Positions 4,816 to 5,250 of a stretch of DNA of 5,250 bases are shown here, one piece after another (position 1 is the first letter of the stretch; each line of letters begins with the position of its first letter). The position numbers were made by a program, and so were the translations under genes. The notes under the pieces are model-generated. The model was not told where the DNA came from, ran no database searches, and saw only the letters and a program-made list of their open reading frames with translations. The DNA is from Arenimonas sp. (GTDB lineage Bacteria; Pseudomonadota; Gammaproteobacteria; Xanthomonadales; Xanthomonadaceae), in the NCBI GenBank assembly GCA_003497545.1, contig DNNT01000178.1, forward strand, positions 1-5,250, read 5' to 3'.

Positions 4816-5250
4816 ATGACCAAGCCCGTCACCCAGGCCGACGCCGAGAACGCCGTCCGCGTGCTCCTGCAGTGGGCCGGCGAGGATCCGTCCCGCGAGG
4901 GCCTGCTCGACACCCCGCGCCGCGTGGCCGAGGCCTATGGCGACTGGTTCAGCGGCTACCGCGAGGACCCGCGTGCCTATCTTTCGCGCACCTTCGAGGA
5001 AGTCGAGGGTTACGACGAGATGATCGTGCTGCGCGACATCGAGTTCGAATCGCACTGCGAACACCACATGGCGCCGATCATCGGCAAAGCCCACATCGGC
5101 TACCTGCCGCGCGGCAAGGTGGTGGGCATCAGCAAGCTCGCCCGCGTGGTGGAAGCCTACGCGCGCCGCTTCCAGGTGCAGGAGAAGATGACCTCGCAGA
5201 TCGCCAACTGCATCCTGCGCGCGCTGCAGCCGCGCGGAGTCGGGGTGTAC
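4816..5250 (+). CDS. folE: GTP cyclohydrolase I (FolE), N-terminal part (runs off right edge)
   Basis: The frame is open from ATG 4816 to the edge, giving 145 residues of a protein usually around 185-220 long. GTP cyclohydrolase IA (EC 3.5.4.16) converts GTP to 7,8-dihydroneopterin triphosphate and formate, the first step of folate and tetrahydropterin synthesis, as a cytoplasmic homodecamer. The diagnostic SHCEHH (79-84) supplies two zinc ligands, C81 and H84, and the catalytic H83; the third zinc Cys should lie past the edge. [13 protein letters not shown] (29-41), GKAHIGYLP (90-98), [13 protein letters not shown] (101-113) and [11 protein letters not shown] (116-126) follow in the family order. 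An SD at 4805-4808 supports the start. Its neighbours show no other folate gene, so it may be transcribed on its own from the gap promoter. Identification is secure. Confidence 0.97.
   Translation, partial: MTKPVTQADAENAVRVLLQWAGEDPSREGLLDTPRRVAEAYGDWFSGYREDPRAYLSRTFEEVEGYDEMIVLRDIEFESHCEHHMAPIIGKAHIGYLPRGKVVGISKLARVVEAYARRFQVQEKMTSQIANCILRALQPRGVGVY

Noticed and set aside
3232..5094. 620-codon open frame on the minus strand across the flavoprotein, MFS and folE genes
   Set aside because: It is an antisense shadow created by G/C third positions in three real genes. The product is a low-complexity H/Q/R/G/A-rich string with no domain, and it spans several genes with clear families.
1..5250. 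CRISPR array, IS element, tRNA or phage module
   Set aside because: No direct repeats with regular spacers, transposase motifs, flanking inverted repeats or tRNA-like cloverleaf were found on either strand.

Overview
The window is very GC-rich. Reading frames carry the strong G/C third-position bias of a high-GC gammaproteobacterium. The FolE and rRNA methyltransferase proteins, and the short gaps carrying a GnTAnnnT-type -10 element without a clear -35, best suggest the Xanthomonadaceae/Lysobacteraceae (Lysobacter, Luteimonas or Arenimonas type). That placement is inferred from remembered family resemblance, not from a search.

Layout. Positions 1-164 (minus strand) hold the first 54 codons of a TerC/Alx-type membrane protein that runs off the left edge. 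Its leader, about 165-350 on the minus strand, is not empty: it carries a convincing yybP-ykoY (manganese) riboswitch aptamer at 244-346. A perfect 10-bp hairpin at 224-250 reuses the 3' strand of the aptamer's closing helix. A TTGACA -35 element lies just upstream at 381-386. Divergently, the plus strand carries five genes in one direction: a seven-helix membrane diguanylate cyclase (457-1623), an RlmI-type 23S rRNA cytosine methyltransferase (1663-2835), a PNPOx-fold flavoprotein (2873-3469), a TetA-like MFS exporter (3520-4752) and the first 145 codons of folE, GTP cyclohydrolase I (4816 to the right edge). The plus-strand gaps are 39, 37, 50 and 63 bp. None contains an intrinsic terminator with a T-run. 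Three of the four hold a -10-like hexamer, so these genes may be several short transcription units rather than one operon.

How the parts work together. The only clear functional coupling is the Mn2+-sensing leader with the TerC/Alx gene, a known pairing for a manganese-export-type membrane protein. The plus-strand genes are housekeeping or accessory functions (c-di-GMP synthesis, ribosome modification, flavin-dependent oxidation, drug or metabolite efflux, pterin synthesis) with no evident shared pathway. I found no CRISPR array, insertion sequence, tRNA or rRNA, and no clearly undescribed system. The most rewarding part is the 165-456 divergent regulatory region, which carries the riboswitch and no supported gene.
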